Assembly: GCA_947474595.1 (NCBI GenBank)
Contig: CANJIV010000007.1
Location: 1-64,000 of the forward strand
DNA length: 64,000 nucleotides
Direction: 5' to 3'
Source: Solirubrobacterales bacterium
GTDB lineage: Bacteria; Actinomycetota; Thermoleophilia; Solirubrobacterales; Solirubrobacteraceae
Under the pieces are notes generated by a model that saw nothing but the letters and a program-made list of their open reading frames with translations, was not told where the DNA came from and ran no database searches. Both the position numbers and the translations under genes were made by a program. Each line of letters opens with the position of its first letter. Position 1 is the stretch's first letter. Below are positions 32,392 to 41,465 of this stretch, one piece after another.

Positions 32392-33117
32392 ATGATCAGA
32401 TCTGCCAGCCGAAGCGCCGTTTGTTTGATCGTTGCTTGCGCTCTCAGCACGGCAATGGCGACCGCGGTGGCAACGGCGGCCAGCCCCAAGCCAACTGCCC
32501 GCAGCGGCCTCTATGACACGCGCTACTGCGAGATCCTTGTCGTCAAGGGAGTGCTGCCTAAGGTGACGGTCGCCGTCTGGAACACGATTGGCCTTAACTC
32601 CTGCCCCGCCGCTGCCTGGAATGCCTTTAACGCCCAGACCCTGACCACCCAGCTACACGCCGCAGGGGTCTTACTCAACGGGCCGCGCCACTGGGTCATC
32701 GATGCCGCAGCCGACAGTCGAGTTGGGGCGATAACAACCTTTGGCGTGATGAAGATGCGAGAGGTCGCAAACTTACGTATCGCTACCGCTGCTCAGCTGA
32801 TTCAGACTCCCTATAAGACGCTCGTGGTTGACCGAACCAACAGTTGGAGCTGGGATCGCGGCCGGACCGTCTATGAACTCTTAAGCCCCAGTGGCGCCGT
32901 CTACGTTATGCAGTCCTTCTCCCAGATAGTCGACCCGACCGTGCGCATCGGCGATCTGCGTCGGCTCGGTTCGAGGCTCAAACTTCCCGCTGGATGGAGC
33001 TACCGCAGCCGCAAAGTAGCCAAGGGGCTCACCCTCCAAAGCTTCGGCCGCGCGACGATCGTCCAAGACGACCTACAGAACACCTACCAGCTACTACCAG
33101 CCGCGCTGATCGGCTAA
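32392..33117 (+). CDS. Secreted protein of unknown function
   Basis: A 241-residue exported protein. The signal peptide is about residues 1-30 (MIRSASRSAVCLIVACALSTAMATAVATAAS). Two regions stand out: YDTRYCEILVVKGVLPKVTVAVWNTIGLNSCP, with a Cys pair probably bridged, and RNGRTVYELLS-like strands. The chain is rich in beta strands and contains no catalytic motif I recognise. AGGA eight bases before ATG 32392 sets the start; the TTG 27 bases upstream lacks this. Confidence 0.65.
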   Translation: MIRSASRSAVCLIVACALSTAMATAVATAASPKPTARSGLYDTRYCEILVVKGVLPKVTVAVWNTIGLNSCPAAAWNAFNAQTLTTQLHAAGVLLNGPRHWVIDAAADSRVGAITTFGVMKMREVANLRIATAAQLIQTPYKTLVVDRTNSWSWDRGRTVYELLSPSGAVYVMQSFSQIVDPTVRIGDLRRLGSRLKLPAGWSYRSRKVAKGLTLQSFGRATIVQDDLQNTYQLLPAALIG

Positions 33118-33132
33118 ACGCCGCGACTTAGA

Positions 33133-33561
33133 TCAGCCAAGGTCTGCAGCATCAGTGCAGAAGCCCTGTGCTCGCCCATCGAGGCAGACCAGTCCGCGCA
33201 GCGTCACGCCATCGGCGTCGACGACGACTAGCCGCCGAGTTCCTGCCTGGCGCAAGAGCTCAACCGCCGCCGACACCGTTGCCTCTGGCTCAATCGTGGG
33301 AAGGTTGGCTGCAAGGTGACTGTCGGCGCGCTCACTGCCGTCGACTAAGGGGTCTAGAGATTCACGGTCGATCGCGCCGACTAGGGCGCCACTGTCGACT
33401 AGCAGCGCGGTGCGCACGCGCGGGTTTTCAAAGAGGCGACGCAAGTCCGCGACGGTCGCCTCGGCTGGCAGCGTCTTGGGCCGCTTGACCATAACGTCGC
33501 CGACGAGGCGCTTGAGACCATCGTCGAGTTCGACTCGGGGGGAGGTACATGGATCGTCCAT
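33133..33561 (-). CDS. CBS-domain pair protein
   Basis: A 142-residue protein made of two CBS motifs. CBS1 spans VGDVMVKRPKTLPAEATVADLRRLF with LLVDSGALVGAIDR, and CBS2 spans LPTIEPEATVSAAVELLRQAGTRRLVVVDADGVTLRGLV. Such stand-alone pairs bind adenine nucleotides or S-adenosyl compounds and signal energy state to a partner, which is not identifiable. A -10 box eight bases before ATG 33561 supports this start over a frame open to 33660. Confidence 0.82.
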   Translation of the reverse strand: MDDPCTSPRVELDDGLKRLVGDVMVKRPKTLPAEATVADLRRLFENPRVRTALLVDSGALVGAIDRESLDPLVDGSERADSHLAANLPTIEPEATVSAAVELLRQAGTRRLVVVDADGVTLRGLVCLDGRAQGFCTDAADLG

Positions 33562-33569
33562 CGCGATGA

Positions 33570-33575
33570 ATCCTA
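33570..33575 (-). promoter_or_regulatory. -10 box of the CBS gene
   Basis: TAGGAT, 8 nt before the ATG at 33561. Confidence 0.45.
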
Positions 33576-33682
33576 ACGGCCTAAAGGCACTCTTCCCAAC
33601 CTCGTATGCGACCGGTATCCAACCTGAACCATGCCTTGCAGCGCTGGCGCAGCAACCCAATCACACCAATACTCAAACAAAG

Positions 33683-34537
33683 ATGTCTCAACACCCTTCT
33701 CGTAATGGCCGCACCCGGGCACTCGCCGTTCTCTGCACGGCTCTGATCGCGGGCGTAGTCGCCTTAGGAGTCTCGATGGCCACGGCGAGCGCTGGCTCCA
33801 GCCAGGAATCGGCTAGCGCAGCCGCTGCCAAGCAAGCTGCGATCGTCGCCAAGCGCACTCGCGCGCGCCAAGAGGCTCAACGGCAGGCCAAGATTCGTAG
33901 TGATGCGGCGCTAGCCAGAGAGGAGGCTGCCGCCAGGGCCCAACAGGCTCGTGTCAGCGCCTTCAACCTCGAACCTGGCGATCAGGGAACCCGCGTCGGG
34001 GCTCTGCAAGAGCGCCTAATCGAACTCAAGATGCTGCGCCGCGACCAAGCAGACGGCAACTACAACGACGCCACGGTCGCCGCGGTGATGGCTTTTCAGA
34101 AGTCAGCCGACCTTGACCGCGACGGGATCAGCGGCCCCAAGACCCTCGACGCTGTAAACGGCGCAACCGTCAAGGAGCCAACGCCATTTACCAAACAGAA
34201 GGCCGACCACGTCGAAATCTCAATCTCCAAGCAGCTCGCCCAGATCGTTAAAGGCGGCAAGGTCATCCGCGTAATCTCGATCTCCAGCGGTAAGGATGGC
34301 CTCGATACCCCCACGGGAACCTTCGCCGTCTACTCAAAGAACTCACGCGCTTACTCAAAGATCTACCACTCCCCGATGCCGATGGCCTCATTCTTCTCTG
34401 GCGACTTCGCAATGCATCAGTCGGACTCAGTTCCGGGCTATCGCGCATCACACGGCTGCGTCCGTATCCCCGCAGCCTTTGCCGACGAGCTCTTCGCGTT
34501 CACCACAATCGGTATGCCGGTTGTGGTCGTGGCTTGA
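33683..34537 (+). CDS. L,D-transpeptidase (YkuD) with PG-binding domain
   Basis: A 284-residue exported enzyme. Order: signal peptide or anchor (about 10-37), Ala/Arg/Lys/Glu-rich coiled coil (about 45-90), peptidoglycan-binding-1 domain (about 97-160, GDQGTRVGALQERLIELKML), and a YkuD domain (about 175-284). Catalytic residues are present: His245 and SHGCVRI with Cys259. It would form 3-3 cross-links in peptidoglycan or attach proteins to it, and would be inhibited by carbapenems in known relatives. The frame is open upstream to 33410, but that part is antisense to the CBS gene. Confidence 0.88.
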   Translation: MSQHPSRNGRTRALAVLCTALIAGVVALGVSMATASAGSSQESASAAAAKQAAIVAKRTRARQEAQRQAKIRSDAALAREEAAARAQQARVSAFNLEPGDQGTRVGALQERLIELKMLRRDQADGNYNDATVAAVMAFQKSADLDRDGISGPKTLDAVNGATVKEPTPFTKQKADHVEISISKQLAQIVKGGKVIRVISISSGKDGLDTPTGTFAVYSKNSRAYSKIYHSPMPMASFFSGDFAMHQSDSVPGYRASHGCVRIPAAFADELFAFTTIGMPVVVVA

Positions 34538-34602
34538 GCACTGAGACCTAGACAAGGCCGGGGCTGGTTTAGATCGATGCCCAACTAAGGTCTCCAGCGC
34601 GC

Positions 34603-34608
34603 TAGCGT
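34603..34608 (+). promoter_or_regulatory. -10 box of the amine oxidase gene
   Basis: TAGCGT, 7 nt before ATG 34616; the TTG at 34610 would be too close to it. Confidence 0.5.
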
Positions 34609-34615
34609 CTTGCAT

Positions 34616-35980
34616 ATGAGCTCATCCCAGATCCATGATGTCGACGTAGTCGTCGTCGGTGGCGGCTTCAGCGGCCTAGCCGCAGCACGAGCGCTAGAGG
34701 CTGCCGGGCTGGACGTAGTTGTCCTAGAAGCAAACGACAGAGTTGGCGGGCGCGTCGACTACGAGTTACCGCGCGAAGGGCTCACGCTCGACCTCGGCGG
34801 GACATGGGCAGGGCCAACCCAAATTCGCCTCGCTGCGCTGGCGCGTGAGTTCGGCGTGGCAAAAATCCCTCAACATGCAGAGGGCTACAACTTAATCGAA
34901 CTCGATGGCCGCATCCGTCGCTATCGCTCCACGATCCCTCGGATCGGAATCACTGCGTTGCTCGATACCGCCCGCATGCAGTTCGCAATTGAGCGCGCGG
35001 CGCGGCGTGTCTCTTCGCTGGCACCATGGGATGCCAAGGACGCTGCGCGATTAGATTCGATCACGGTCGAACAGTGGCTGGCCTCACGCCACCACGGCCG
35101 TCGCGCCCAGACGATGCTGGCGATCGCCGGCAAGACGATCTGGGGTGCCGAACCGCGTGAACTCTCGCTCCTCTTCGCGCTCTCTTACATAAACGGCGCA
35201 GGCGGACTCTCCGCGCTGCTCGATACCGAAGGCGGCGCCCAGCACGAACGTTTCGATGGCGGCGCGCACCAGATCGCAGCCCGGATCGCATCCGATCTAG
35301 GGGCCCGTGTCGTCTTAGGAGCCGCGGTGGAGAAGATCGCAACTGATCCAGACGGCGTGACGGTCAAAGCTGGCTCGGTAACCGCACGGGCCGCCCGGGT
35401 GATCGTCGCACTGGCTCCGCCGTTGTGCGCCGCAATCGAATTCAACCCGCCGCTATCAACAGCACGTAGCACCCTCCAGCAAGCGTGGAAAATGGGAGCA
35501 CTGACGAAGTGCTTTGCAATCTACGACGAGCCGTTTTGGCGAGCCGACAACTTAAGCGGAGAAGCGCTCAGCGACCGTTCGCCAGCAAGCCTAACCTTTG
35601 ACCTCTCCCCACCCGACGGATCGTGTGGAGTGCTGTTGGGATTCGTCGGCGGCGACGACGCGCGTGCCCATGCAGCTATCAGCGAGAGTGACGGCCGCGC
35701 AGCCGTACTCGCCGGGTTCGCACGTCTCTACGGCCCACGCGCGCTCTCTCCCGAAGGCTGGACTCAGCGCGCATGGGCTCAAGAGAGATGGAGTGGTGGT
35801 GGTCCAGTAGCGATCGCGCCGCCGGGTGCAATCAGCGCCGGAGGTAGTGCCCTAAGCGAGCCTAGCGGGGCGATTTTGTGGGCTGGAACTGAAACCTCAG
35901 ACCGCTGGGCTGGCTACATCGAGGGTGCCATAGTAGCCGGCGAAAGAGCGGCTGGCCAAGCCTTGGCGCTGGCCGCTTAG
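34616..35980 (+). CDS. Flavin monoamine oxidase-family protein
   Basis: A 454-residue FAD enzyme. The dinucleotide motif is VVVVGGGFSGLAAARALEAAGLDVVVLEANDRVGGR, followed by the LDLGGTWAGPTQ segment and, at the C-terminus, ILWAGTETSDRWAGYIEGAIVAGERAA, which closes the FAD site. This matches monoamine/polyamine oxidases and related flavin dehydrogenases. The substrate amine is unknown. No signal peptide, so cytoplasmic. Convergent with the M20 dipeptidase; stops overlap by TTAG. Confidence 0.85.
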   Translation: MSSSQIHDVDVVVVGGGFSGLAAARALEAAGLDVVVLEANDRVGGRVDYELPREGLTLDLGGTWAGPTQIRLAALAREFGVAKIPQHAEGYNLIELDGRIRRYRSTIPRIGITALLDTARMQFAIERAARRVSSLAPWDAKDAARLDSITVEQWLASRHHGRRAQTMLAIAGKTIWGAEPRELSLLFALSYINGAGGLSALLDTEGGAQHERFDGGAHQIAARIASDLGARVVLGAAVEKIATDPDGVTVKAGSVTARAARVIVALAPPLCAAIEFNPPLSTARSTLQQAWKMGALTKCFAIYDEPFWRADNLSGEALSDRSPASLTFDLSPPDGSCGVLLGFVGGDDARAHAAISESDGRAAVLAGFARLYGPRALSPEGWTQRAWAQERWSGGGPVAIAPPGAISAGGSALSEPSGAILWAGTETSDRWAGYIEGAIVAGERAAGQALALAA

Positions 35981-37341
35981 CGAGCTGATTTCGAGGCCGC
36001 AAAGAGCTTCAAGAACAGCGCCTGAGTCAGCGCAAAGTTCTCAATCTCAGAGGGATCGACGCTCTCGTTAGGAGCATGGATCTGCGACTTCGGCTCCTCT
36101 ACGCCGTAGAGCATGATCTCGGCTTCAGGGAACGTTTCGGTCAAGACGCTGCAGAGCGGGATTGACGCTCCCACGCCAGTGGTTGTCATCTCCCGCCCAA
36201 AGGCCTCGCCCATCGCGGCCTTCATTGCATCGAAGGCCGGACCGTCTAGCGAGCCCATAAACGGCTCGCCGCCTGCGACGTCAGTGATCGTGGCCTTGAG
36301 CCCCCACGGAACGCGGCTGCGCATGTGTTCGATTAGCTTCTCTCGTGAATCAGCGACGTTTAGCCCGGGCTGAATCCGAAGGCTGACGCGTGCGCTAACC
36401 GAGGTGTAGATCGACGCAGCCGACTCGGCGATCTTAGGGACGTCGATCCCTAAGACGGTGACCGACGGTCGAACCCAAAGCATCTCGGCAACGCTGCCGT
36501 CACCGACGATCTCGACGCCGTCGAGAATCTGTGCGTCGGCGCGAAACTGTTGGTCCTCATAGTCAGCTCCGCTCCAGCGCTCACTGTTGTCAATCCCATC
36601 TACCGTCGTGTTGCCTGCTGCGTCGTGAAGCGATGCCAGCACCTCGATCAGCCCGATTAACGGATCAGGAGCGGCTCCGCCAAACATCCCCGAGTGCAGG
36701 ACACTGGCGAGCGCTTCGAGTTTGAGATCGACCAAGATCATGCCCCGCAGCGAAGTCGAGAGGGTCGGCACACCCACGGCACAGTTGCCCGAGTCAGCGA
36801 TACAGATCGCGTCTGCTCGCAGCAGATCGGGGTTGTCGACGACGAATGCGTCTAGGCCGCCAGTTCCCTGCTCCTCAGAGCCTTCGCTGATGACCTTGAT
36901 AGTGCAAGGCCAGCTGCCATCGACCTGCTGGAGTGCGCGGAGCGTCGTGAGGTGCATCACGATATTGCCCTTACAGTCAGCGCTGCCGCGGCCATACCAG
37001 CGGCCGTCCTTTTCGGTCAGCTCCCAAGCAGGCGTCTGCCAGTCGTCGCTACTAAGCGCCGGCTGAACGTCGTAGTGGCAGTAGAGCAAAACCGTCGGGG
37101 ACCCCTGCGGCCCGTGGGCGATCCCGTAGACAGCCTTGCTGCCATCGATCGTCTCAGAGGCAGTGACGTCCTGGAGACCAACTTCAGTGAAAGCGTCGAC
37201 GACCCATTGCGCCGCCTTAGCGCACTCCTGGGGCGGCTCAACATCCGGGTTGGCAACCGAGCGAAAAGCGACAAGCTCGCCAAGATCGCTCTTGGCCCTA
37301 CCCATCAGTGAGGAGACAGCGCTGCGAAGTTCATCTGACAT
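35977..37341 (-). CDS. M20 family dipeptidase
   Basis: A 454-residue metallopeptidase of the carnosinase/PepV branch. Zinc ligands: His in LLYCHYDVQPA, Asp in GRGSADCKGN, the Glu pair in ISEGSEEQGTGG, Asp in ICIADSGNCAVG, and a C-terminal His in SQIHAPNESV. The lid domain lies at about 210-340. It should hydrolyse dipeptides or N-acyl amino acids in the cytoplasm. AAGGAG nine bases before ATG 37341 sets the start. The second M20 gene of the window (6384-7529) belongs to a different branch. Confidence 0.87.
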   Translation of the reverse strand: MSDELRSAVSSLMGRAKSDLGELVAFRSVANPDVEPPQECAKAAQWVVDAFTEVGLQDVTASETIDGSKAVYGIAHGPQGSPTVLLYCHYDVQPALSSDDWQTPAWELTEKDGRWYGRGSADCKGNIVMHLTTLRALQQVDGSWPCTIKVISEGSEEQGTGGLDAFVVDNPDLLRADAICIADSGNCAVGVPTLSTSLRGMILVDLKLEALASVLHSGMFGGAAPDPLIGLIEVLASLHDAAGNTTVDGIDNSERWSGADYEDQQFRADAQILDGVEIVGDGSVAEMLWVRPSVTVLGIDVPKIAESAASIYTSVSARVSLRIQPGLNVADSREKLIEHMRSRVPWGLKATITDVAGGEPFMGSLDGPAFDAMKAAMGEAFGREMTTTGVGASIPLCSVLTETFPEAEIMLYGVEEPKSQIHAPNESVDPSEIENFALTQALFLKLFAASKSAR

Positions 37342-37446
37342 GTAGAGGTGCTCCTTGGCAGTCGGGCAAAGAAACAATCGTCGCACCTGTCACGAAATCA
37401 AGGGCTGTGGTGAGTGGGCCGGTGCTTTGGGGCAAGCTCCCGACAA

Positions 37447-37473
37447 CAAAGAAGGCCCTGCCAAGCAGGGCCT
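37447..37473 (-). terminator. Terminator of tRNA-fMet
   Basis: AGGCCCTGC (37465-37473 read on this strand) pairs with GCAGGGCCT (37453-37461), 9 bp with a 3-nt loop, followed by TCTTTG. It starts seven bases after the tRNA 3' end. The T-run is short but present. Confidence 0.75.
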
Positions 37474-37479
37474 AAAAAG

Positions 37480-37553
<74 letters not shown>

Positions 37554-37640
37554 ACGCAGTGACATTGTTAGCAGAACACCCCGCTAGGGATCGTTTTAAC
37601 CACATCCACCTCGGTTTTAGATCAGACTCTCACCCTGTCT

Positions 37641-38597
37641 ATGGCCCGCGTCTTTGTCACCCGAGATCTTCCTGGCAGCGGATTGGCGCGACTGCGCGCA
37701 GTCCATGAGGTCGACCTCTGGGCCGGCGCCGACGCTCCCCCGCCCGACGTCCTGCGCCAGCGCACATCCCAAGCAGACGGACTGCTGTGCATCTTGACCA
37801 ACGCAATCGACGCAGACCTAATTGCCGCCTGCCCCAAGCTCAAGGTGATCTCAAACGTAGCGGTCGGCGTCAACAACATCGACCTCAAAGCGGCCGGCGC
37901 AAGGCGCATCCCCGTCGGTTACACGCCAGACGTGCTGACGGCAGCGACAGCCGACCTCACCTTCGCCCTCATCCTCGCGATAGCCCGTCGACTGCCAGAG
38001 GCGATCACTGCAGTACGCGACGGGTCGTGGCTGGCCTGGGATCCGACGTTCATGCTTGGACGTGACGTCGCTGGTAGCACGCTTGGAATCATCGGCCTGG
38101 GACGGATCGGCCAAGCTGTCAAGCAACGCGCCAAAGGCTTCGACATGACGGTCATCGATTCAGGCCGACCGGGCGTACTTCCAACCCCCGACTCAGTGGC
38201 GCTAGACGAGCTTCTCCAAAGGTCAGACTTCGTCTCGATTCACTGCCCTTTGACCGCCGACAGCCACCACCTGATCGGGCTCGATCAACTACGCCTAATG
38301 AAGCCCACCGCCTATCTGATCAACACTGCCCGCGGGCCGATTATCAGCCAACCTGCGCTGATCACTGCGCTTAGCGAAGGCTTGATCGCCGGTGCTGCAC
38401 TCGACGTCACAGACCCCGAGCCGCTGGCGACCGACGACCCCCTCCTCGATGCCCCAAATCTGATCGTCTTGCCCCACATCGGCTCGGCTACTCACGCCAC
38501 CCGCGAAGCGATGGTTGACCTCGCAGTCGACAACCTGATCGCCGGCCTAGCTGGCGAACCGCTGCCCCATCAGTACGCGCCGTCGCCCCACGCCTAA
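37641..38597 (+). CDS. D-2-hydroxyacid dehydrogenase (glyoxylate reductase-like)
   Basis: A 318-residue NAD(P)-dependent dehydrogenase. The substrate domain opens MARVFVTRDLPGSGLARLRAVHEVDLW; NAD binding is at GSTLGIIGLGRIGQAVKQRAKGF; catalytic Arg is in LINTARGPIIS, Glu in DVTDPEPLATDD and His in VLPHIGSATHATRE. The pattern SNVAVGVNNIDLKAAGARRIPVGYTPDVLTAATADLTFALIL matches glyoxylate/hydroxypyruvate reductases (GyaR/GRHPR). It probably interconverts glyoxylate with glycolate or hydroxypyruvate with glycerate. It starts 87 bases after the divergent tRNA gene. Confidence 0.88.
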   Translation: MARVFVTRDLPGSGLARLRAVHEVDLWAGADAPPPDVLRQRTSQADGLLCILTNAIDADLIAACPKLKVISNVAVGVNNIDLKAAGARRIPVGYTPDVLTAATADLTFALILAIARRLPEAITAVRDGSWLAWDPTFMLGRDVAGSTLGIIGLGRIGQAVKQRAKGFDMTVIDSGRPGVLPTPDSVALDELLQRSDFVSIHCPLTADSHHLIGLDQLRLMKPTAYLINTARGPIISQPALITALSEGLIAGAALDVTDPEPLATDDPLLDAPNLIVLPHIGSATHATREAMVDLAVDNLIAGLAGEPLPHQYAPSPHA

Positions 38598-38608
38598 GCC
38601 ACCACAGC

Positions 38609-38614
38609 TACCAT
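38609..38614 (+). promoter_or_regulatory. -10 box of ppx
   Basis: TACCAT, 9 nt before ATG 38624. Confidence 0.4.
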
Positions 38615-38623
38615 CGCATCGCG

Positions 38624-39544
38624 ATGCGCGTTGCGGCTATCGACATTGGAACCAACACCACTCGCCTGCTTGTCGCCGACGTAGTTGACGGGCGCGTCAA
38701 GGAGATCGACCGCCGCAGCGAGATCACCAAGCTGGGGGAAGGAGTCGATGCAAGCGGGAGCCTCGCCGAAGCTGCGATGAACCGCGTACGCGCGACGATG
38801 GACTCCTATGCCAGCGCAATCTCGCAGTGCGAGACAACAACCGGCGTGCTCACCAGCGCTACCCGTGACGCCGCCAACGGCGCCGAGTTCGTCGAGGAGA
38901 TTCGCAGTCGCTATGGCGTAGATGCTCGCGTGATTGACGGCGACACCGAAGCACGACTGACATTCCTTGGCGCGACCAGCGACCGGGCGCCCTCCAGCAC
39001 ACCACTCTTAGTGATCGACATCGGAGGCGGTTCGACGGAGTTCGTGATCGGTAACGGCGACACGGTCTCCTTCCACGTCTCCACTCAGGCTGGCGTGGTG
39101 CGCCAAACCGAGCGCCATCTCCACCACGATCCACCGACCGTGTCCGAACTCACAGCCTTCTCCCAAGAGGTGCGAGCGATCATTGAAGCCGGCGTACCAA
39201 GCGACGTGCTCGGACTCGGTGCGGCTGGCGTCGCAGTCGCTGGAACCGCTACGCAGTGTGCAGCGGTAGCGCAGTCCTTAGTCCCATACGACCCGGCCAG
39301 AGTGCACGGCTACAACCTTTCGTTGATCACCTGCCAGAAGCTGTTCGATCAGCTATCGGCAATGCCACTGGCCCAACGCGCCGCCGTTGCGGGGATGCAC
39401 CCCAAACGAGCACTGACAATCGTTGCTGGAATCGTGATCTTGATCGAGGCGATGCGGGCCTTCGGGTTGGAGTCCGTAGAGGTCTCTGAACACGACATCC
39501 TCTATGGCGCCGCGATCGCTGCGGCTAGCCAAGCCACTGCATAG
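38624..39544 (+). CDS. ppx: Exopolyphosphatase Ppx/GppA
   Basis: A 306-residue actin-fold phosphatase in the short, two-lobed form common in actinobacteria. Motifs: phosphate 1 loop AAIDIGTNTTRLLVADV, the second loop LLVIDIGGGSTEFVIG, and EVSEHDILYGAAIA at the end. It removes terminal phosphate from polyphosphate, or pppGpp in GppA-type members; the two cannot be separated here. The gene follows the 2-hydroxyacid dehydrogenase by 26 bases but seems to have its own start site. Confidence 0.87.
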   Translation: MRVAAIDIGTNTTRLLVADVVDGRVKEIDRRSEITKLGEGVDASGSLAEAAMNRVRATMDSYASAISQCETTTGVLTSATRDAANGAEFVEEIRSRYGVDARVIDGDTEARLTFLGATSDRAPSSTPLLVIDIGGGSTEFVIGNGDTVSFHVSTQAGVVRQTERHLHHDPPTVSELTAFSQEVRAIIEAGVPSDVLGLGAAGVAVAGTATQCAAVAQSLVPYDPARVHGYNLSLITCQKLFDQLSAMPLAQRAAVAGMHPKRALTIVAGIVILIEAMRAFGLESVEVSEHDILYGAAIAAASQATA

Positions 39545-39566
39545 CGGCGATCGGCCAAAACCGCCC

Positions 39567-41222
39567 TCAGGCGAGGTTTGACCGCCGCGGATAGGCGACC
39601 TCGGGATCGGTCAGCACGTTAACTAAAGAGGGCAATCCAGCGGCCAAGCAACGCTCCAACGCTGGGCGCAGCTGATCCGGTTTGGAGACGAGTTCGCCGT
39701 GACAGCCCAAGGCCTCAACGACCTTGTCATAGCGAGTCTCAGGGCGCAGTTTGGCCACGACCGAGTAGCCGTAGATCGCCATCATTGGGTGGTGTTCGAG
39801 CGCCCAAATGCCGTTGTTGCCCATCACGCCGACGACGTTGACCCCATGGCGCGCCAGCGTGTCGTACTCCATCCCCGAAAAGCCAAAAGCACCATCGCCA
39901 AGCAGCAGCACGACCTGCCTGTCTGGGTGAGCGAGCTTGGCCGCTAGGGCGTAACCAGGGCCGGCACCGAGGCAGCCGTAGGGGCCAGGATCTAGCCAAC
40001 AGCCCGGCTCATAAGAGTCCACGACGCGTCCCGCATAAGAGACGAAGTCGCCGCCGTCACCGATGATGATCGCGTTGCGATCGAGCATTCCGGCGAGCTC
40101 TTTATAGACGCGCAGCGGATGCAGCGGCGAGCGGTCATCGGCCATCTCGGCCTGCTCGCCGGCCCGCTTCTCATTCTCCTGAAGGCGTAGCTCTGCGACC
40201 CAATCGGCGCTGGCCTGGACACCGGTCGCGGCCGACTGACGCAAGGCATCTAGCGTCGCTGGAAGCGCGCCGTAGAGCTCAACTGAAACCGCGCGCGGAT
40301 GATCGCGTTGAGGTTCGGCGACGTCGATAACGACGATCTCTGTCTGCTCGCCGATCGACGCTCCAAAGCCAAGGCGAAAGTCCATTGGCACGCCGATAAC
40401 TAATGCCACATCCGCGCCCTTCAGCGCCACCGAACGGGTCCTTGAAAAGGCCAGCTCGTGATCGGCCGCCACGCAGCCACGAGCGAGGCCATTTAGGAAG
40501 ACCGGAATCCCCAGCTCTTCGGCTAGGGCCTGGAGAGCCACCTCTCCCCGACCCCAGTAAAGGTTGGTGCCAGCCATGATCACTGGCCGCTCTGCCGTCT
40601 TGAGCAGTGCCGCTGCGCGTTCGATTGCGTCACCGTTAGCGCCCGGACCCTCCCACGGCCGTGGCAGTGGTTTGGCCGCATGGCTCTCTTGGGCCTCCAT
40701 GAAGACGACGTCTAGAGGAAAGTCGATAAAGGTCGGGCCGGTGTGTGGAGTAACGGCAGCCGCGAGCGCGTCGTCGATCATCGAGGGGATCTCGGCGGTC
40801 TCCATCGGAGTGGCGGCGAACTTGGTCAGCGGCGCCACAAACGGAACGTGGTCGATCTCCTGCAGCGACCCTTGACCCCAGCGCATCTGCGGCGCGCGAC
40901 CACCGATCACAAACATCGGCGAGTTGTTCATCTGCGCGGCTCCCAGTGGACTCATCCCGTTAGTCACTCCAGGACCTGCCGTCAGGGCAGCAACGCCGGG
41001 CTCCCTAGTCACCTTTGCCCAGCCCTCTGCAGCGAAAGCCGCCGTCGCCTCGTGGCGTGTGTCGATTAGCTCGATGCCCTCTTCGCGACAGCCATCGTAG
41101 ATCGAGAAGAGATGCCCGCCGGAGAGAGTGAAGAGCTTGCTGACGCCGTGAGCCTTTAGACGTCGCGCTACGAGCCGTCCGCCGTGATAGCTCTTGATCT
41201 CTGAATCCGGTTCGGTGGTCAT
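39567..41222 (-). CDS. Acetolactate-synthase-like ThDP enzyme
   Basis: A 551-residue thiamine-diphosphate enzyme with the three ALS-type domains. The catalytic Glu is in [36 protein letters not shown], and the ThDP/Mg motif is [30 protein letters not shown]. It resembles the IlvG/IlvX-type catalytic subunit without a regulatory small subunit nearby, so its true reaction (acetolactate, oxalyl-CoA, benzoylformate or similar) is open. Its -10 box contains the stop codon of the upstream truncated DUF167 gene. Confidence 0.83.
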   Translation of the reverse strand: MTTEPDSEIKSYHGGRLVARRLKAHGVSKLFTLSGGHLFSIYDGCREEGIELIDTRHEATAAFAAEGWAKVTREPGVAALTAGPGVTNGMSPLGAAQMNNSPMFVIGGRAPQMRWGQGSLQEIDHVPFVAPLTKFAATPMETAEIPSMIDDALAAAVTPHTGPTFIDFPLDVVFMEAQESHAAKPLPRPWEGPGANGDAIERAAALLKTAERPVIMAGTNLYWGRGEVALQALAEELGIPVFLNGLARGCVAADHELAFSRTRSVALKGADVALVIGVPMDFRLGFGASIGEQTEIVVIDVAEPQRDHPRAVSVELYGALPATLDALRQSAATGVQASADWVAELRLQENEKRAGEQAEMADDRSPLHPLRVYKELAGMLDRNAIIIGDGGDFVSYAGRVVDSYEPGCWLDPGPYGCLGAGPGYALAAKLAHPDRQVVLLLGDGAFGFSGMEYDTLARHGVNVVGVMGNNGIWALEHHPMMAIYGYSVVAKLRPETRYDKVVEALGCHGELVSKPDQLRPALERCLAAGLPSLVNVLTDPEVAYPRRSNLA

Positions 41223-41228
41223 CGCAGC

Positions 41229-41234
41229 AATCTA
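41229..41234 (-). promoter_or_regulatory. -10 box of the ALS-like gene
   Basis: TAGATT, 6 nt before the ATG at 41222; its first three bases are also the TAG stop of the DUF167 ORF. Confidence 0.5.
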
Positions 41235-41426
41235 TCCGTTTGAGGGGGTAGTAAGCCAAGAACCATCGCCAGCCGCCCTGGCAATCAGCCGATAGACCGA
41301 CACGTTGGCCTTGCCGTCTACTGGCGGGGCGCTGACACCCACCAATAGCGCCCCCGCACGGGTCCCGGCGAGCTCGTCACGCCTAGCCCGAGGTATCACT
41401 CTGACTGAAAGATTTACCCCCGCCAC
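41232..41426 (-). CDS. Truncated DUF167 (YggU-like) protein
   Basis: A 64-residue protein with the N-terminal half of DUF167: VNLSVRVIPRARRDELAG and the diagnostic VSAPPVDGKAN. Full-length relatives have about 75-100 residues and continue with a helix and a VSG...SR.K.V motif; here the chain turns into RLIARAAGDGSWLTTPSNG and stops. The lost end has been replaced by the promoter of the ALS-like gene. It may be a remnant or a short but working form. GTG start with a -10 box six bases upstream. Confidence 0.65.
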   Translation of the reverse strand: MAGVNLSVRVIPRARRDELAGTRAGALLVGVSAPPVDGKANVSVYRLIARAAGDGSWLTTPSNG

Positions 41427-41432
41427 GCCCCA

Positions 41433-41438
41433 AACCTA
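41433..41438 (-). promoter_or_regulatory. -10 box of the DUF167 gene
   Basis: TAGGTT, 6 nt before the GTG at 41426; overlaps the rightward TAGCGT by two bases. Confidence 0.45.
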
Positions 41439-41442
41439 GCGT
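41437..41442 (+). promoter_or_regulatory. Possible -10 box of typA
   Basis: TAGCGT, overlapping the leftward -10 box of the DUF167 gene, 23 nt before ATG 41466. The two promoters cannot be opened independently at the same time. Confidence 0.35.
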
Positions 41443-41465
41443 CTCCGTAAGCTCAAGTGCCACCA

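Noticed and set aside
33410-33682. Long upstream extension of the L,D-transpeptidase
   Set aside because: Antisense to the CBS gene and Arg/Ser-rich; the signal peptide begins at ATG 33683.
39567-41222. Calling this gene ilvB of the valine pathway
   Set aside because: No regulatory subunit ilvN or ilvC is adjacent, and IlvG/IlvX-like relatives often have other or unknown reactions.
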